A DNA stretch of 64,000 nucleotides from Pseudomonas sp. PSKL.D1 (GTDB taxonomy: Bacteria; Pseudomonadota; Gammaproteobacteria; Pseudomonadales; Pseudomonadaceae). The translations under genes were made by a program, and so were the position numbers. The notes beneath the pieces are model-generated. The model was not told the origin of the DNA, ran no database searches, and saw only the letters and a list, made by a program, of their open reading frames with translations. Numbering within the stretch: position 1 is the first letter of the stretch; each line of letters begins with the position of its first letter. Below are positions 22,737 to 29,986 of the stretch, one piece after another. The stretch is taken from contig NZ_CP118607.1 of assembly GCF_028898945.1 (NCBI RefSeq), positions 1,846,001 to 1,910,000 on the forward strand. Reading direction: 5' to 3'.

Positions 22737-23299
22737 GCGTGGTCGCGCTGGTGTTGGCGGCGGGAAGCAGTGTGCGCTTTGGTGCCGACAAGCGCCGCGC
22801 GCTGCTGGCCGATGGTCGCAGCTTGCTGGTGCACAGTGTCGAGCGTGCGTGCGCCGTGTTTGAGGATGTGCGCGTGGTACTGCGTGACGGCGAGCGGGGC
22901 GAGGCGTTGGGGTTGCCGGCTAACTGTCGGATCGTTGCAAGCCCTGATTCGGCGTTGGGCATGGGCCATAGCCTGGCGGCAGGCGCTGCTTCACTGGTCG
23001 ACAGCGATGCTGTGGCGGCGGCGATTCTTTTGGGGGACATGCCTTGGCTGGCCCCGGAAACGCTTGTCCAACTCGTTTGCGCGGCCGACGCTACGCGCAT
23101 CGTCTTGCCCTTTCATGATGGGCAGCAAGGGCACCCGGTGCTGTTTGGTCGCGATTTCTGGGCGGCGCTTTCCAGCCTGAAGGGCGATGAAGGCGCGCGG
23201 TCAGTGGTGAAGGCGCACCCGGCGAGTTGCATCAGGCTTGAAATGCAGGACGCCGGGATTTTGCAGGATGTGGACCGGCCTGAAGCGATGCGCCCTTGA
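22733..23299 (+). CDS. MocA-like molybdenum cofactor cytidylyltransferase
   Basis: This 188-residue nucleotidyltransferase begins at a GTG that overlaps the XdhC stop by four bases. The N-terminal nucleotide-binding loop is LVLAAGSSVRFGADKR; LLGDMPWL carries the metal-binding Asp, and a GHPVLF segment follows, as in MocA and MobA. MocA adds CMP to Mo-molybdopterin for xanthine-oxidase-family enzymes, whereas MobA adds GMP. The neighbouring Mo enzyme belongs to that family, so MocA is the better fit. It is the last gene of the operon. Confidence 0.8.
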   Translation: MSVVALVLAAGSSVRFGADKRRALLADGRSLLVHSVERACAVFEDVRVVLRDGERGEALGLPANCRIVASPDSALGMGHSLAAGAASLVDSDAVAAAILLGDMPWLAPETLVQLVCAADATRIVLPFHDGQQGHPVLFGRDFWAALSSLKGDEGARSVVKAHPASCIRLEMQDAGILQDVDRPEAMRP

Positions 23300-23315
23300 G
23301 CGCGCGGGTTGCGTT

Positions 23316-23930
23316 TTACTCATCTTCCTCTTCGTCGAGTTCGTAGGGCTCAAGGTTGGCCAACTGGGAGAGAATGATGAGATGCACTTCGGCATCGAGC
23401 CGCTGAAGGCGGTCCAGCGTGGCGGAACCCCCCAGCATCAGGGCAGGCACGAAGCCGTACATCTCGTTGGCCTGCAGGTCGCCCAATGTTTCCCTGGCTT
23501 CGTCGAAAAGATCCAGGCCGATATTTTCGGTCATGGCCCACATGAGCAGGCTCTGAATCTTGTTGTCCCGTTCTTCGTCGGTTGAGCTGGGCGCACTTAT
23601 GAAGTACCGCGAATGGTAGGCCGCAATGGTCAGCATGGAGCCGGTTTTTTCCCCCCATAGGTACAACTCGCCGAAAGCGCTGCGGGCGATGAGGTGGTAG
23701 GTGTCGTGGCTGTTGCCTCCCACCCAGGCATCCACTACGCCCTCGTATTCCCGTGGGTCGACCAGCCAGAAAAGCCCGCCGCCGTAGCCGCACCAGCCGT
23801 GTTCTTTCCAGTACTCGAGGAGTTGGTTGGGGAGTTTGCCTTGGTAATGCTCCACGGCCGAGGGCGGTACGGGCCGAGAGGCGATAGGGGCGCCAAGTGT
23901 TTCAAGGAAAATGCTGAAGATTGCATCCAT
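23316..23930 (-). CDS. Tdi1-like (GAD-like/DUF1851) immunity protein, copy 3
   Basis: The 204-residue protein begins MDAIFSIFLETLGAP and contains LLEYWKEHGWCGYGGGLFW and NEMYGFVPAL, both shared with the two other copies upstream. This is the GAD-like plus DUF1851 family; DUF1851 members include Tdi1, which neutralises the DNase effector Tde1 in Agrobacterium. It has GGACTAC ahead of its ATG and lies 22 bases after the remnant stop of copy 2. It is more GC-rich than copies 1 and 2, and its C-terminus is acidic (YELDEEEDE), not YSFSDF. Immunity to the effector at 26274-27611, or to a related toxin, is inferred. Confidence 0.75.
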   Translation of the reverse strand: MDAIFSIFLETLGAPIASRPVPPSAVEHYQGKLPNQLLEYWKEHGWCGYGGGLFWLVDPREYEGVVDAWVGGNSHDTYHLIARSAFGELYLWGEKTGSMLTIAAYHSRYFISAPSSTDEERDNKIQSLLMWAMTENIGLDLFDEARETLGDLQANEMYGFVPALMLGGSATLDRLQRLDAEVHLIILSQLANLEPYELDEEEDE

Positions 23931-24002
23931 GGTGTAGTCCTTTTACGTTGGGTTAGAAGTCCGAGAAGCTGTAGGGTTCGAGCGGGCAAATCTGAGAAAG
24001 GA

Positions 24003-24443
24003 TTAGGCTCTGTACGAAAAGAGATGTCGCAAACATCGCATGGAACAAGCCAGCGAGACCATGGCGGCATAGCTTTTTGCGAGCTTGTCGAAGCGTGTCA
24101 CGATCCGGCGGTTCTCTTTCAGCCAGCCGAACATGCGTTCGATGATGTTGCGCTGTCGATACTTGGGGCGGTCAAACAGCCTGGGTAAGCCAGGCTTGGG
24201 CTTGCGCTTCATCGAACGCATCGGAATGACGGGTTGCATTCGATATTGGTCGCAGTAGCGGCGCAGCGCTTCGGCGTCGTAGCCCTTGTCGGCAAGCAAC
24301 CACTTGCAGCGTTTACGCGGGCGGCCTCGTTGGCTCGATGGAATGCTGACTTCGTCCAGCAGAGGTTGCGCGTAGCTGATGTCACTGGCTTGGCCGCCAG
24401 AGAGGAGGAAGCGCAACGGTGTCCCGTTGGCGTCGCAGAGCAT
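24003..24443 (-). CDS. IS5-family transposase, frame B
   Basis: This frame encodes the C-terminal catalytic half, with the second Asp in LLADKGYDAEAL and the Glu in IIERMFGWLKENRRI. The boundary given is from the first ATG; the real product is the frameshift fusion starting at 24862. The stop codon TAA is not in the IS: its T and A come from the duplicated target TA and the last A from flanking DNA. The fusion would be about 280 residues, normal for the family. Confidence 0.88.
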   Translation of the reverse strand: MLCDANGTPLRFLLSGGQASDISYAQPLLDEVSIPSSQRGRPRKRCKWLLADKGYDAEALRRYCDQYRMQPVIPMRSMKRKPKPGLPRLFDRPKYRQRNIIERMFGWLKENRRIVTRFDKLAKSYAAMVSLACSMRCLRHLFSYRA

Positions 24444-24952
24444 GTGAATCTTGGTTGTCAGGCCACCGCGACTGCGGCCTAGAGCGTGATCGGCAGGCTC
24501 GTCAGGCCCCCTTTTTTCCCGGCGCCAGAAGAGGCTCGGGTTGCGCGTACTGCGGTTGAGTCGATCATCCAGGTTTGCAAATCAATCAAGCCTTGCTCAT
24601 TCAGTCTCAGGTGCAAGCGTTTGAGCATCTGATCGAATGTGCCCTGGTTTCGCCAGCCCCGGAACCGTTGATACACCGTTGACCAAGGGCCAAAGCGTTC
24701 CGGCATATCTCGCCACGCTGCACCCGAACAAAGTACCCAAAGCACGCCATCGAGCATCAGACGGTCGCTCAGGCGGGGCCGCCCCCGGCAATGGGTTTCT
24801 GTGAAGAGATCGGCGACCACAGTCCAAGCCTCATCCGAGAGTTCGTAACGCTTTGCCATCACAGAATTCCTTTCCGTAGATGGCCGGGAACCCTACAGAA
24901 ATTCAGCGTCCGAAGGGTGGCGATTGGGTTTCTCGGGATTTCGTACAGAGCC
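24006..24952 (-). mobile_element. IS5-family (IS427-type) insertion sequence, 947 bp
   Basis: The element is bounded by 14-base perfect terminal inverted repeats GGCTCTGTACGAAA and flanked by a TA duplication (24004-24005 and 24953-24954). It carries two overlapping transposase frames joined by a -1 frameshift. The ends, size, TA duplication and frameshift design are those of the IS427 group of IS5. It interrupts immunity copy 2 close to its 3' end. Both ends and both frames appear intact, so it looks recently active. Confidence 0.93.
24479..24862 (-). CDS. IS5-family transposase, frame A
   Basis: This 127-residue frame (MMAKRYELSDEAWTVVADLF...) holds the DUF4096-type N-terminal domain and the first catalytic Asp in MIDSTAVRA. 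Near its end, minus-strand GGGAAAAAAGGGGG is a slippery run: a -1 shift there leaves the GKKG codons and enters frame B upstream of its first ATG, giving PDEPADHALGRSRGG, the expected continuation in this family. Without the shift, translation ends after SLPITL. Confidence 0.9.
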   Translation of the reverse strand: MMAKRYELSDEAWTVVADLFTETHCRGRPRLSDRLMLDGVLWVLCSGAAWRDMPERFGPWSTVYQRFRGWRNQGTFDQMLKRLHLRLNEQGLIDLQTWMIDSTAVRATRASSGAGKKGGLTSLPITL

Positions 24953-25536
24953 TAGTAAATGCTCGACAGCGTTAACTTTTTCGAGGTGAGCAAGGTCGCA
25001 TGGTCCGCCGAATGTTAGAGCGGGGACGAAACCATACATTTCAGTAGGATCTAGGATGCCGAGTTTTTTCTTCGCTGGTTCGAACATGTCATCGAAGTCG
25101 ACAGATTCTTTATCTTTGCTGAGGAAAAAGCTTTGGACTTCCCTGTTCATGTCATTCGCCGTCAACTGATATTCGCTTCCTCTGTATCGCGATAGGTGAG
25201 CCAGAATTTTTACGGAAAAACCTGTGTTCTCTCCAAATAAGTACAGATCGCCAAACGCGCCGCGCGCGACAAGGTGATATTTGTCTCTGTTTTCTAATTT
25301 TGAGCCATTGATGAGTGAGGCGATGACCCCTTCATATTCCTGAGGGTCGACAGTCCAGAATAGCCCTTCACCATATCCACACCAACCATGCTCTTTCCAG
25401 TATTCCAGCAATTTTTCCGGCATTACTCCTTTGTACCGTTCCATGCTCGAAAGAGGTACTTCCTGTCGGAATACAGGTTCACCCATTTGTTCGATAAATA
25501 GGGAGTAAGCTTCATCCATGACAGAGCCCTCGATGC

Positions 25537-25617
25537 TTAGCGGTCAAAAAGTTTAACATTGGGTGTGCCGGGCGATGGGGTGCTGATTTCAGAGTGAGTG
25601 CTGAAGATAATATTCAT
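25537..25617 (-). pseudogene. Remnant of the 5' end of another immunity gene
   Basis: Between copies 1 and 2 lies an ATG preceded by AGGACTACAC, the same leader as copy 3. It starts a 26-residue peptide beginning MNIIFST, close to the MD(E/A)IFST start of the intact paralogs, then diverges and stops. I read it as the decayed start of a fourth copy. A functional small peptide is possible but less likely. Confidence 0.45.
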
Positions 25618-25638
25618 CGTGTAGTCCTGTGCGCCGGG

Positions 25639-26256
25639 TTAGAAGTCCGAAAAACTGTAAGGTTCAAGCTGAGTGATTTGCGAAAGCAGGATGAGGTGCT
25701 CAATAGCCTTTACTTTTTCCAAGTGCTTGAGATCTACTTTTCCTCCAAGTGCCAAGGCTGGAACAAAGCCATACATTTCATCAGAGGCCAGCGGGCCAAG
25801 CTTTTTATTAGCGGGCTCGAAAAGTTCATCGAAATCATTGGCGTCTTTGTCTACAGATAAAAAGAAATTTTGCACCGCTCGATCCATTCCGATTGCACCG
25901 ATGTCGATGTCGTTGCCAATGTAGCGAGAGAGAGGGCTATCGATACTTAATGAAAATCCGGTTTTTTCACCAAATAGATAAAGGTCGCCAAAAGCACTGC
26001 GGGCAATCATGTGGTACGTGTCACGTTTCTCCAGGTGCGTGCCCTGTATCCAGGACGCCACGACACCTTCGTACTCTTGAGGATTTACTGTCCAGAACAA
26101 GCCGTCGCCATATCCGCACCAGCCATGTTCGGCCCAATAGCGCAAGAGTTGAGAGGGTAGTCTGTTTTCGTAGCGTACAATGCTTGAGGGTGGTACTTCC
26201 CTTCTGGAGTTCGAGGCTCCAATTGTTTCAATTAAGGTTGAGAAGATTTCGTCCAT
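25639..26256 (-). CDS. Tdi1-like immunity protein, copy 1 (effector-proximal)
   Basis: This 205-residue protein begins MDEIFSTLIETIGAS, shares LLRYWAEHGWCGYGDGLFW and DEMYGFVPAL with the other copies, and ends LEPYSFSDF. The chosen ATG matches the N-termini of its paralogs; a GTG at 26280 overlapping the effector stop would add eight residues. It lies 17 bases after the effector gene, the standard place for the cognate immunity gene. It is AT-rich, like the toxin's C-terminal part. Family: GAD-like plus DUF1851 (Tdi1). Cytoplasmic inhibition of the effector DNase is inferred. Confidence 0.82.
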   Translation of the reverse strand: MDEIFSTLIETIGASNSRREVPPSSIVRYENRLPSQLLRYWAEHGWCGYGDGLFWTVNPQEYEGVVASWIQGTHLEKRDTYHMIARSAFGDLYLFGEKTGFSLSIDSPLSRYIGNDIDIGAIGMDRAVQNFFLSVDKDANDFDELFEPANKKLGPLASDEMYGFVPALALGGKVDLKHLEKVKAIEHLILLSQITQLEPYSFSDF

Positions 26257-26273
26257 TGTGATTGTCCCGAGAA

Positions 26274-27611
26274 CTAGCACTTGTGCAGACGCACATTCAT
26301 GTGGGTGGTTTCGCTACTCGATGTCTCCGCCCTCTCTGCAGCTGCTTTCATTGCCTGAATCTTGCTCTTCCATTGTGGACCGATGGTCGAGTTAACCTGC
26401 CGGTCGCCAAAATCCGTAATGGCATCTCTCCCTCCCGCGATGAGATCGGGGTTATGCAGTGCTGCGAGCGAGGACATTGTCTCTTTAGCTTGCTCAATTG
26501 ACAGTTTTCTTGCCTCGCTGGGGCTCATTTTTGTCGATAATTCGCTCTGCAATCTGCTTTGTAGATTGTGTTCAAACTTTATTCGTTCTCGTCTGGCGAT
26601 GGCAGGGTTTCGATGCACAGGGTTGTTGATATTTTCCAGGAATTCTTCAACCGTCAGCCGGTTCAACCCCTCCTGCTGCCCCTTCAACTGCCGCTCGAAC
26701 TCGGCATGCTTGGACACCGGCAAGTTGTCCGCCTTGAAACACGCCACCGTATGCAACGGCATGCTACCGGGCTTGCCCGTGGAAGGCTCCTTGTCTTTAC
26801 TCGCTGGCCGATTGGGCTGCGGCTCATCCACCGCCCCCGTGCGCCGCTCCTGCCTTTGCAAATCCGGCCGCTGCTTCAACCCCTCTTCATGCTTGAGCAT
26901 CCACTGCCCCAGCCGTGCCCCTTTGCTGCTGGCCGCCATTTCCTGCGCTAGCACCCTCGCATCGCCACGCCCACGGGTGAGGTACGCCACAATCCCGCCC
27001 AGCAACAGCACCACCATCTCCACATGGCCGAGGGCAATGTGGTGGGTGGCCTTGGAGATCGCGAACGGGTCGTCGCGGCACAGCGGGCCGGCGCTTTCAT
27101 GGCCACAGGTGCCTTCCCAGGCCGCGTGGATGCCATTGAGGTAGTACTCGCCGATACGCGGCAGGTCGTCGATGAAGAACTCGGCAACCGACGCCAGCCC
27201 GAGCACGCCGAGGATCCAGCCGCTCACCGTAAGCCCCATGGCCGCGCCCGCGCCGGCAAAGGGGATGACGCCGGCACCGGCGGTGAACAGCCCGGCCCCG
27301 GCACCGATCAGCCCGCCGGTGATGGTGCTGCCGGCGACGATCATCGCCATCTGCGCCACCACCTTCAGCAACTCGTCGACGATGCTGTTGATGTCCAGTT
27401 CGGCAAAGCGCTGGCGCAGCAGGTGCGCGGCCTGCCATTCGGCCCGGTTGAACGCGGTGCGCACCGCGCCGACCCGGCGCAGGTTCAGGCCGAGGGTGGC
27501 GACTTCTTCATTGTTGGGGCCGCGAAAGTGGCCACCGGTCTGGTAGCCCATTTTGTCGATGACACGAGATTCGATCTCGAGCCATGAGGGCACGAGGTGG
27601 TGCAGATACAT
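26274..27611 (-). CDS. Tde1-like polymorphic toxin with Ntox15 DNase domain (probable T6SS effector)
   Basis: This 445-residue protein starts at an ATG with GGGAGA in front; a TTG six codons earlier is less likely. Residues about 89-146 are a long Gly/Ala-rich hydrophobic stretch (STITGGLIGAGAG) of the glycine-zipper type described in Tde1, and 197-213 form another hydrophobic segment. A charged Pro-rich linker follows. The C-terminal domain (from about 287) carries HNPDLIAGG, with His386 and Asp389 as the HxxD pair of Ntox15 DNases, then VNSTIGPQW. The last third is AT-rich while the N-terminal part is GC-rich, as expected for an exchanged toxin tip. Tdi1-like immunity genes follow. No VgrG, PAAR or DUF4123 gene is nearby. 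Confidence 0.82.
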   Translation of the reverse strand: MYLHHLVPSWLEIESRVIDKMGYQTGGHFRGPNNEEVATLGLNLRRVGAVRTAFNRAEWQAAHLLRQRFAELDINSIVDELLKVVAQMAMIVAGSTITGGLIGAGAGLFTAGAGVIPFAGAGAAMGLTVSGWILGVLGLASVAEFFIDDLPRIGEYYLNGIHAAWEGTCGHESAGPLCRDDPFAISKATHHIALGHVEMVVLLLGGIVAYLTRGRGDARVLAQEMAASSKGARLGQWMLKHEEGLKQRPDLQRQERRTGAVDEPQPNRPASKDKEPSTGKPGSMPLHTVACFKADNLPVSKHAEFERQLKGQQEGLNRLTVEEFLENINNPVHRNPAIARRERIKFEHNLQSRLQSELSTKMSPSEARKLSIEQAKETMSSLAALHNPDLIAGGRDAITDFGDRQVNSTIGPQWKSKIQAMKAAAERAETSSSETTHMNVRLHKC

Positions 27612-27969
27612 GAAGTGTCTCCCTGACAACGTGTGCAGGGGAAATCACATCATGGAATCGTCTGGGAAATTTCTGGGTTGTTTGTAGGAAAATTCCACTT
27701 TTTAGGGTTTTATCGATGATTTTCGGTTGCTCAGGTGGGTAGGCCGTTGGGTAGTTGTTGGTTTTGAGATCGCGCGCCGCCCGCGCGGCGCATCGCGGAT
27801 TCATCCGCGATGCGCCGCGCGGGCGGCGCTCGATCTCACAGGCGACGAACACCTCAAGGCGAACATCTCAATGCAAACACCTCCAAGCCAAACCCCCGAC
27901 AAAAGCCCATAATCCCCTCTTAATCCCCCCATAGTGCAATGCCAGCCACACCATACCGGGAGCCCCACC
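27612..27969. other. Intergenic region between the effector and a divergent response regulator
   Basis: These 358 bases separate two divergent genes. The only clear structure is the 72-base palindrome at 27766-27837. AT-rich DNA at 27640-27730 probably holds the effector promoter, but no strong -35/-10 pair was recognised. Confidence 0.5.
27766..27837. repeat. 72-bp near-perfect palindrome (extended REP type)
   Basis: Two 35-base arms (27766-27800 and 27803-27837) are complementary at 34 positions around a 2-base loop. The centre, ATCGCGGATTCATCCGCGAT, is the REP core of this genome. The outer part (GCGCCGCGCGGGCGGCGC) recurs in shorter form at 40551-40572. As RNA or extruded DNA it would form a very stable cruciform or hairpin. 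Confidence 0.85.
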
Positions 27970-28653
27970 ATGCACGTTCTGCTCTGCGAGGACGACGACC
28001 TGATCGCCAGCGGCATCTGCGCCGGCCTTACTGCCCAGGGCCTGACCGTCGACCGCGTGGCCAACGCGGCGGGCGCCCGGGCGATGCTGCAGGCGGCGCA
28101 GTTCGACGTGATGATCCTCGACCTGGGCCTGCCCGACGAAGACGGCCTCAAGCTGCTGCGTCGGCTGCGCCAGCAGGGCATCGACCTGCCGGTGCTGGTG
28201 CTCACCGCGCGCGATGCAGTCACCGACCGGGTCGATGGCCTGCAGGCCGGCGCCGACGACTACCTGCTCAAACCCTTCGACCTGCGTGAACTCGCCGCTC
28301 GCCTGCATACGCTGCTGCGACGGGTGGCGGGGCGGGCGGTTAACGTGATCGAGCATGGCCCGCTGCGATACGACCCGAGCAGTTGCGAAGCCACTTTGGC
28401 CGGCCAGCACGTCGACCTGTCGCGGCGTGAGCAGGCGCTGCTGCAGGCTTTGCTGCAAAACCCCGGCCGGGTGCTGTCCAGCGAGCAGCTCAAGGATTGC
28501 GTGTACGGCTTCAGCGATGAAGTCGAAAGCAACGCCCTGAACGTGCACATCCACCACCTGAGGCGCAAGCTCGGCAACAGCATCGTCGAGACCGTGCGCG
28601 GCCTGGGCTACCGCCTTGGGCCGGCGCAAGCGCCGGAGGAAGCGGCATCATGA
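27970..28653 (+). CDS. OmpR-family response regulator (QseB/PmrA-like)
   Basis: The 227-residue protein starts MHVLLCEDDDLIASG with the receiver acidic pair, the phosphoacceptor Asp51 in VMILDLGLPDEDG, and Lys in DDYLLKPFD. The C-terminal winged helix ends IVETVRGLGYRLG. An ATG 12 codons earlier lacks the receiver strand context and is not used. Its stop overlaps the next gene's start as ATGA, so regulator and kinase are co-translated. Sequence style is QseB/PmrA/TctD-like. The signal and target genes cannot be told from the sequence. Confidence 0.88.
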   Translation: MHVLLCEDDDLIASGICAGLTAQGLTVDRVANAAGARAMLQAAQFDVMILDLGLPDEDGLKLLRRLRQQGIDLPVLVLTARDAVTDRVDGLQAGADDYLLKPFDLRELAARLHTLLRRVAGRAVNVIEHGPLRYDPSSCEATLAGQHVDLSRREQALLQALLQNPGRVLSSEQLKDCVYGFSDEVESNALNVHIHHLRRKLGNSIVETVRGLGYRLGPAQAPEEAAS

Positions 28654-29972
28654 GCCTGCGGGTACGCCTGAGCCTGATCCTGGGCACGGCTTTCATCATC
28701 ATCTGGGCGCTGGCGGCGGCGTGGATGCTGCGTGACCTGCGCCAGCAGATGATGTTCTCGCTCGACCAGCGCCTGGTGGCGTCGGCGCGCATGGTCGCCG
28801 GGCTGGTCGACCAACTGCCGCAACCGCTTGCCGCCAAAGGCGAGGATGCACACTTTTCCGCCGACCAGTTCAGCGTGCCCGACGGCATGGCCTGCCAGGT
28901 GAGTTCGCTGCGTGGCGAAATCCTGGCCAGCAACCACAAGCACGACGGCGCCATGGATGACGAGCGCAGTGGCTTCCGTGACCAGACCATCGACGGTGCC
29001 TCGTGGCGCACCTTTACCTACAACCATGGTGATGTGCGCATCACCACTGCCGACCGGCACATGGAGCGCGAAGCGCTGAACCAGTCGATTTTGCTGGCGG
29101 CTTCCGCGCCGGTGCTGATGGCTTTGCTCGGTAGCCTAGGGCTTTTGTGGATAGGCCTGGGCAAAGGCCTGGAGCCGCTCAACCGCATGCGCGATGCGCT
29201 ACGCAGGCGGCGTGCAGACAGTGTCGAGCCTTTGCAGGTGGCGGGCTTGCCCAGTGAACTGCAACCGTTGCTCGACACTCAGAACCAGCTGTTTTTGCGC
29301 ATCGCTCAAACCATCGAGCGTGAACGCCGCCTGACCGACGACGCCGCCCACGAACTGCGCAGCCCACTGACGGCTATCAAGACCCACCTGCAGGTGGCCC
29401 GCATGACCGATGGCGCAGTGCGCGAGCAGGCGCTGGAACATGCCGAGCAGGGCACCGACCGCATGCACCGCACGCTTGAGCAACTGCTGATGCTGGCGCG
29501 GGTGGAAGGCAGCCTGTCGTTCGAGGATGGCGTGCAGTGCAGCGCCGAGCAGGTGGCCCGCCAGGCGGTGCAGGATGCCGGCGGCGGGGACAACCGGCGG
29601 ATCGTGTTGCACCTGCCGGAGCAGGCCGCGCAAATTTACCTGAGCATGCCCGCCCCCTTGGCGGTGGCAGCGCTGCGCAACCTGCTGGACAACGCCTTGC
29701 GCCACGGCGGAGACACGCAAGTGGAACTGGACGTGCAGATGGCCGACGGGCAAGTGGGTTTCCTGGTACGCGACCATGGGCCGGGGATTGCCGAGGGCGA
29801 TTTGCAGCACCTTACCGAGCGCTTTTGGCGCAATGGCCAGAGCGGTGGCTGCGGGTTGGGGTTGGCAATCGTGCAGGCGATTGTGCAGCGCTGTGCCGGG
29901 AGCCTGAAGTTCGACAGCCCGGGGGACGGGTTGCGGGTGTGTTTGCAGGTGCCGGCGCGTTCAGGTAGTTGA
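28650..29972 (+). CDS. Sensor histidine kinase (QseC/PmrB-like)
   Basis: This 440-residue inner-membrane kinase has an N-terminal membrane helix (SLILGTAFIIIWALAAAW), a periplasmic segment of about 120 residues, a second helix (APVLMALLGSLGLLWIGLG), the H-box DDAAHELRSPLTAIKTH with His234, an N-box (LRNLLDNALRHGG) and a G-box (DHGPGIAEG). All catalytic elements are present. It partners the regulator encoded directly upstream, whose stop it overlaps. It converges with the copper-type kinase gene, 14 bases away. Confidence 0.88.
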   Translation: MSLRVRLSLILGTAFIIIWALAAAWMLRDLRQQMMFSLDQRLVASARMVAGLVDQLPQPLAAKGEDAHFSADQFSVPDGMACQVSSLRGEILASNHKHDGAMDDERSGFRDQTIDGASWRTFTYNHGDVRITTADRHMEREALNQSILLAASAPVLMALLGSLGLLWIGLGKGLEPLNRMRDALRRRRADSVEPLQVAGLPSELQPLLDTQNQLFLRIAQTIERERRLTDDAAHELRSPLTAIKTHLQVARMTDGAVREQALEHAEQGTDRMHRTLEQLLMLARVEGSLSFEDGVQCSAEQVARQAVQDAGGGDNRRIVLHLPEQAAQIYLSMPAPLAVAALRNLLDNALRHGGDTQVELDVQMADGQVGFLVRDHGPGIAEGDLQHLTERFWRNGQSGGCGLGLAIVQAIVQRCAGSLKFDSPGDGLRVCLQVPARSGS

Positions 29973-29986
29973 GTGTGATTGCCTGT

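Larger units (their letters stand above)
23953..25519 (-). pseudogene. Tdi1-like immunity gene, copy 2, split by an IS element
   Basis: The 5' part (24953-25519) starts MDEAYSLFIEQMGEP and runs to VNAVEHLL, where the IS begins. The missing end lies beyond the IS (23953-24005) and reads ILSQICPLEPYSFSDF then stop. Removing the IS and one TA rejoins the frame exactly, matching the end of copy 1. As it stands, translation runs into the IS and adds about 19 foreign residues (GSVRNPEKPNRHPSDAEFL), giving a 208-residue product that may or may not still fold. Codon use is AT-rich compared with the flanking core genes. Confidence 0.9.

Noticed and set aside
26257..26280. GTG start for immunity copy 1 overlapping the effector stop
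   Set aside because: The ATG at 26256 gives the MDEIFST N-terminus shared with the other copies. The GTG would add eight residues without support.
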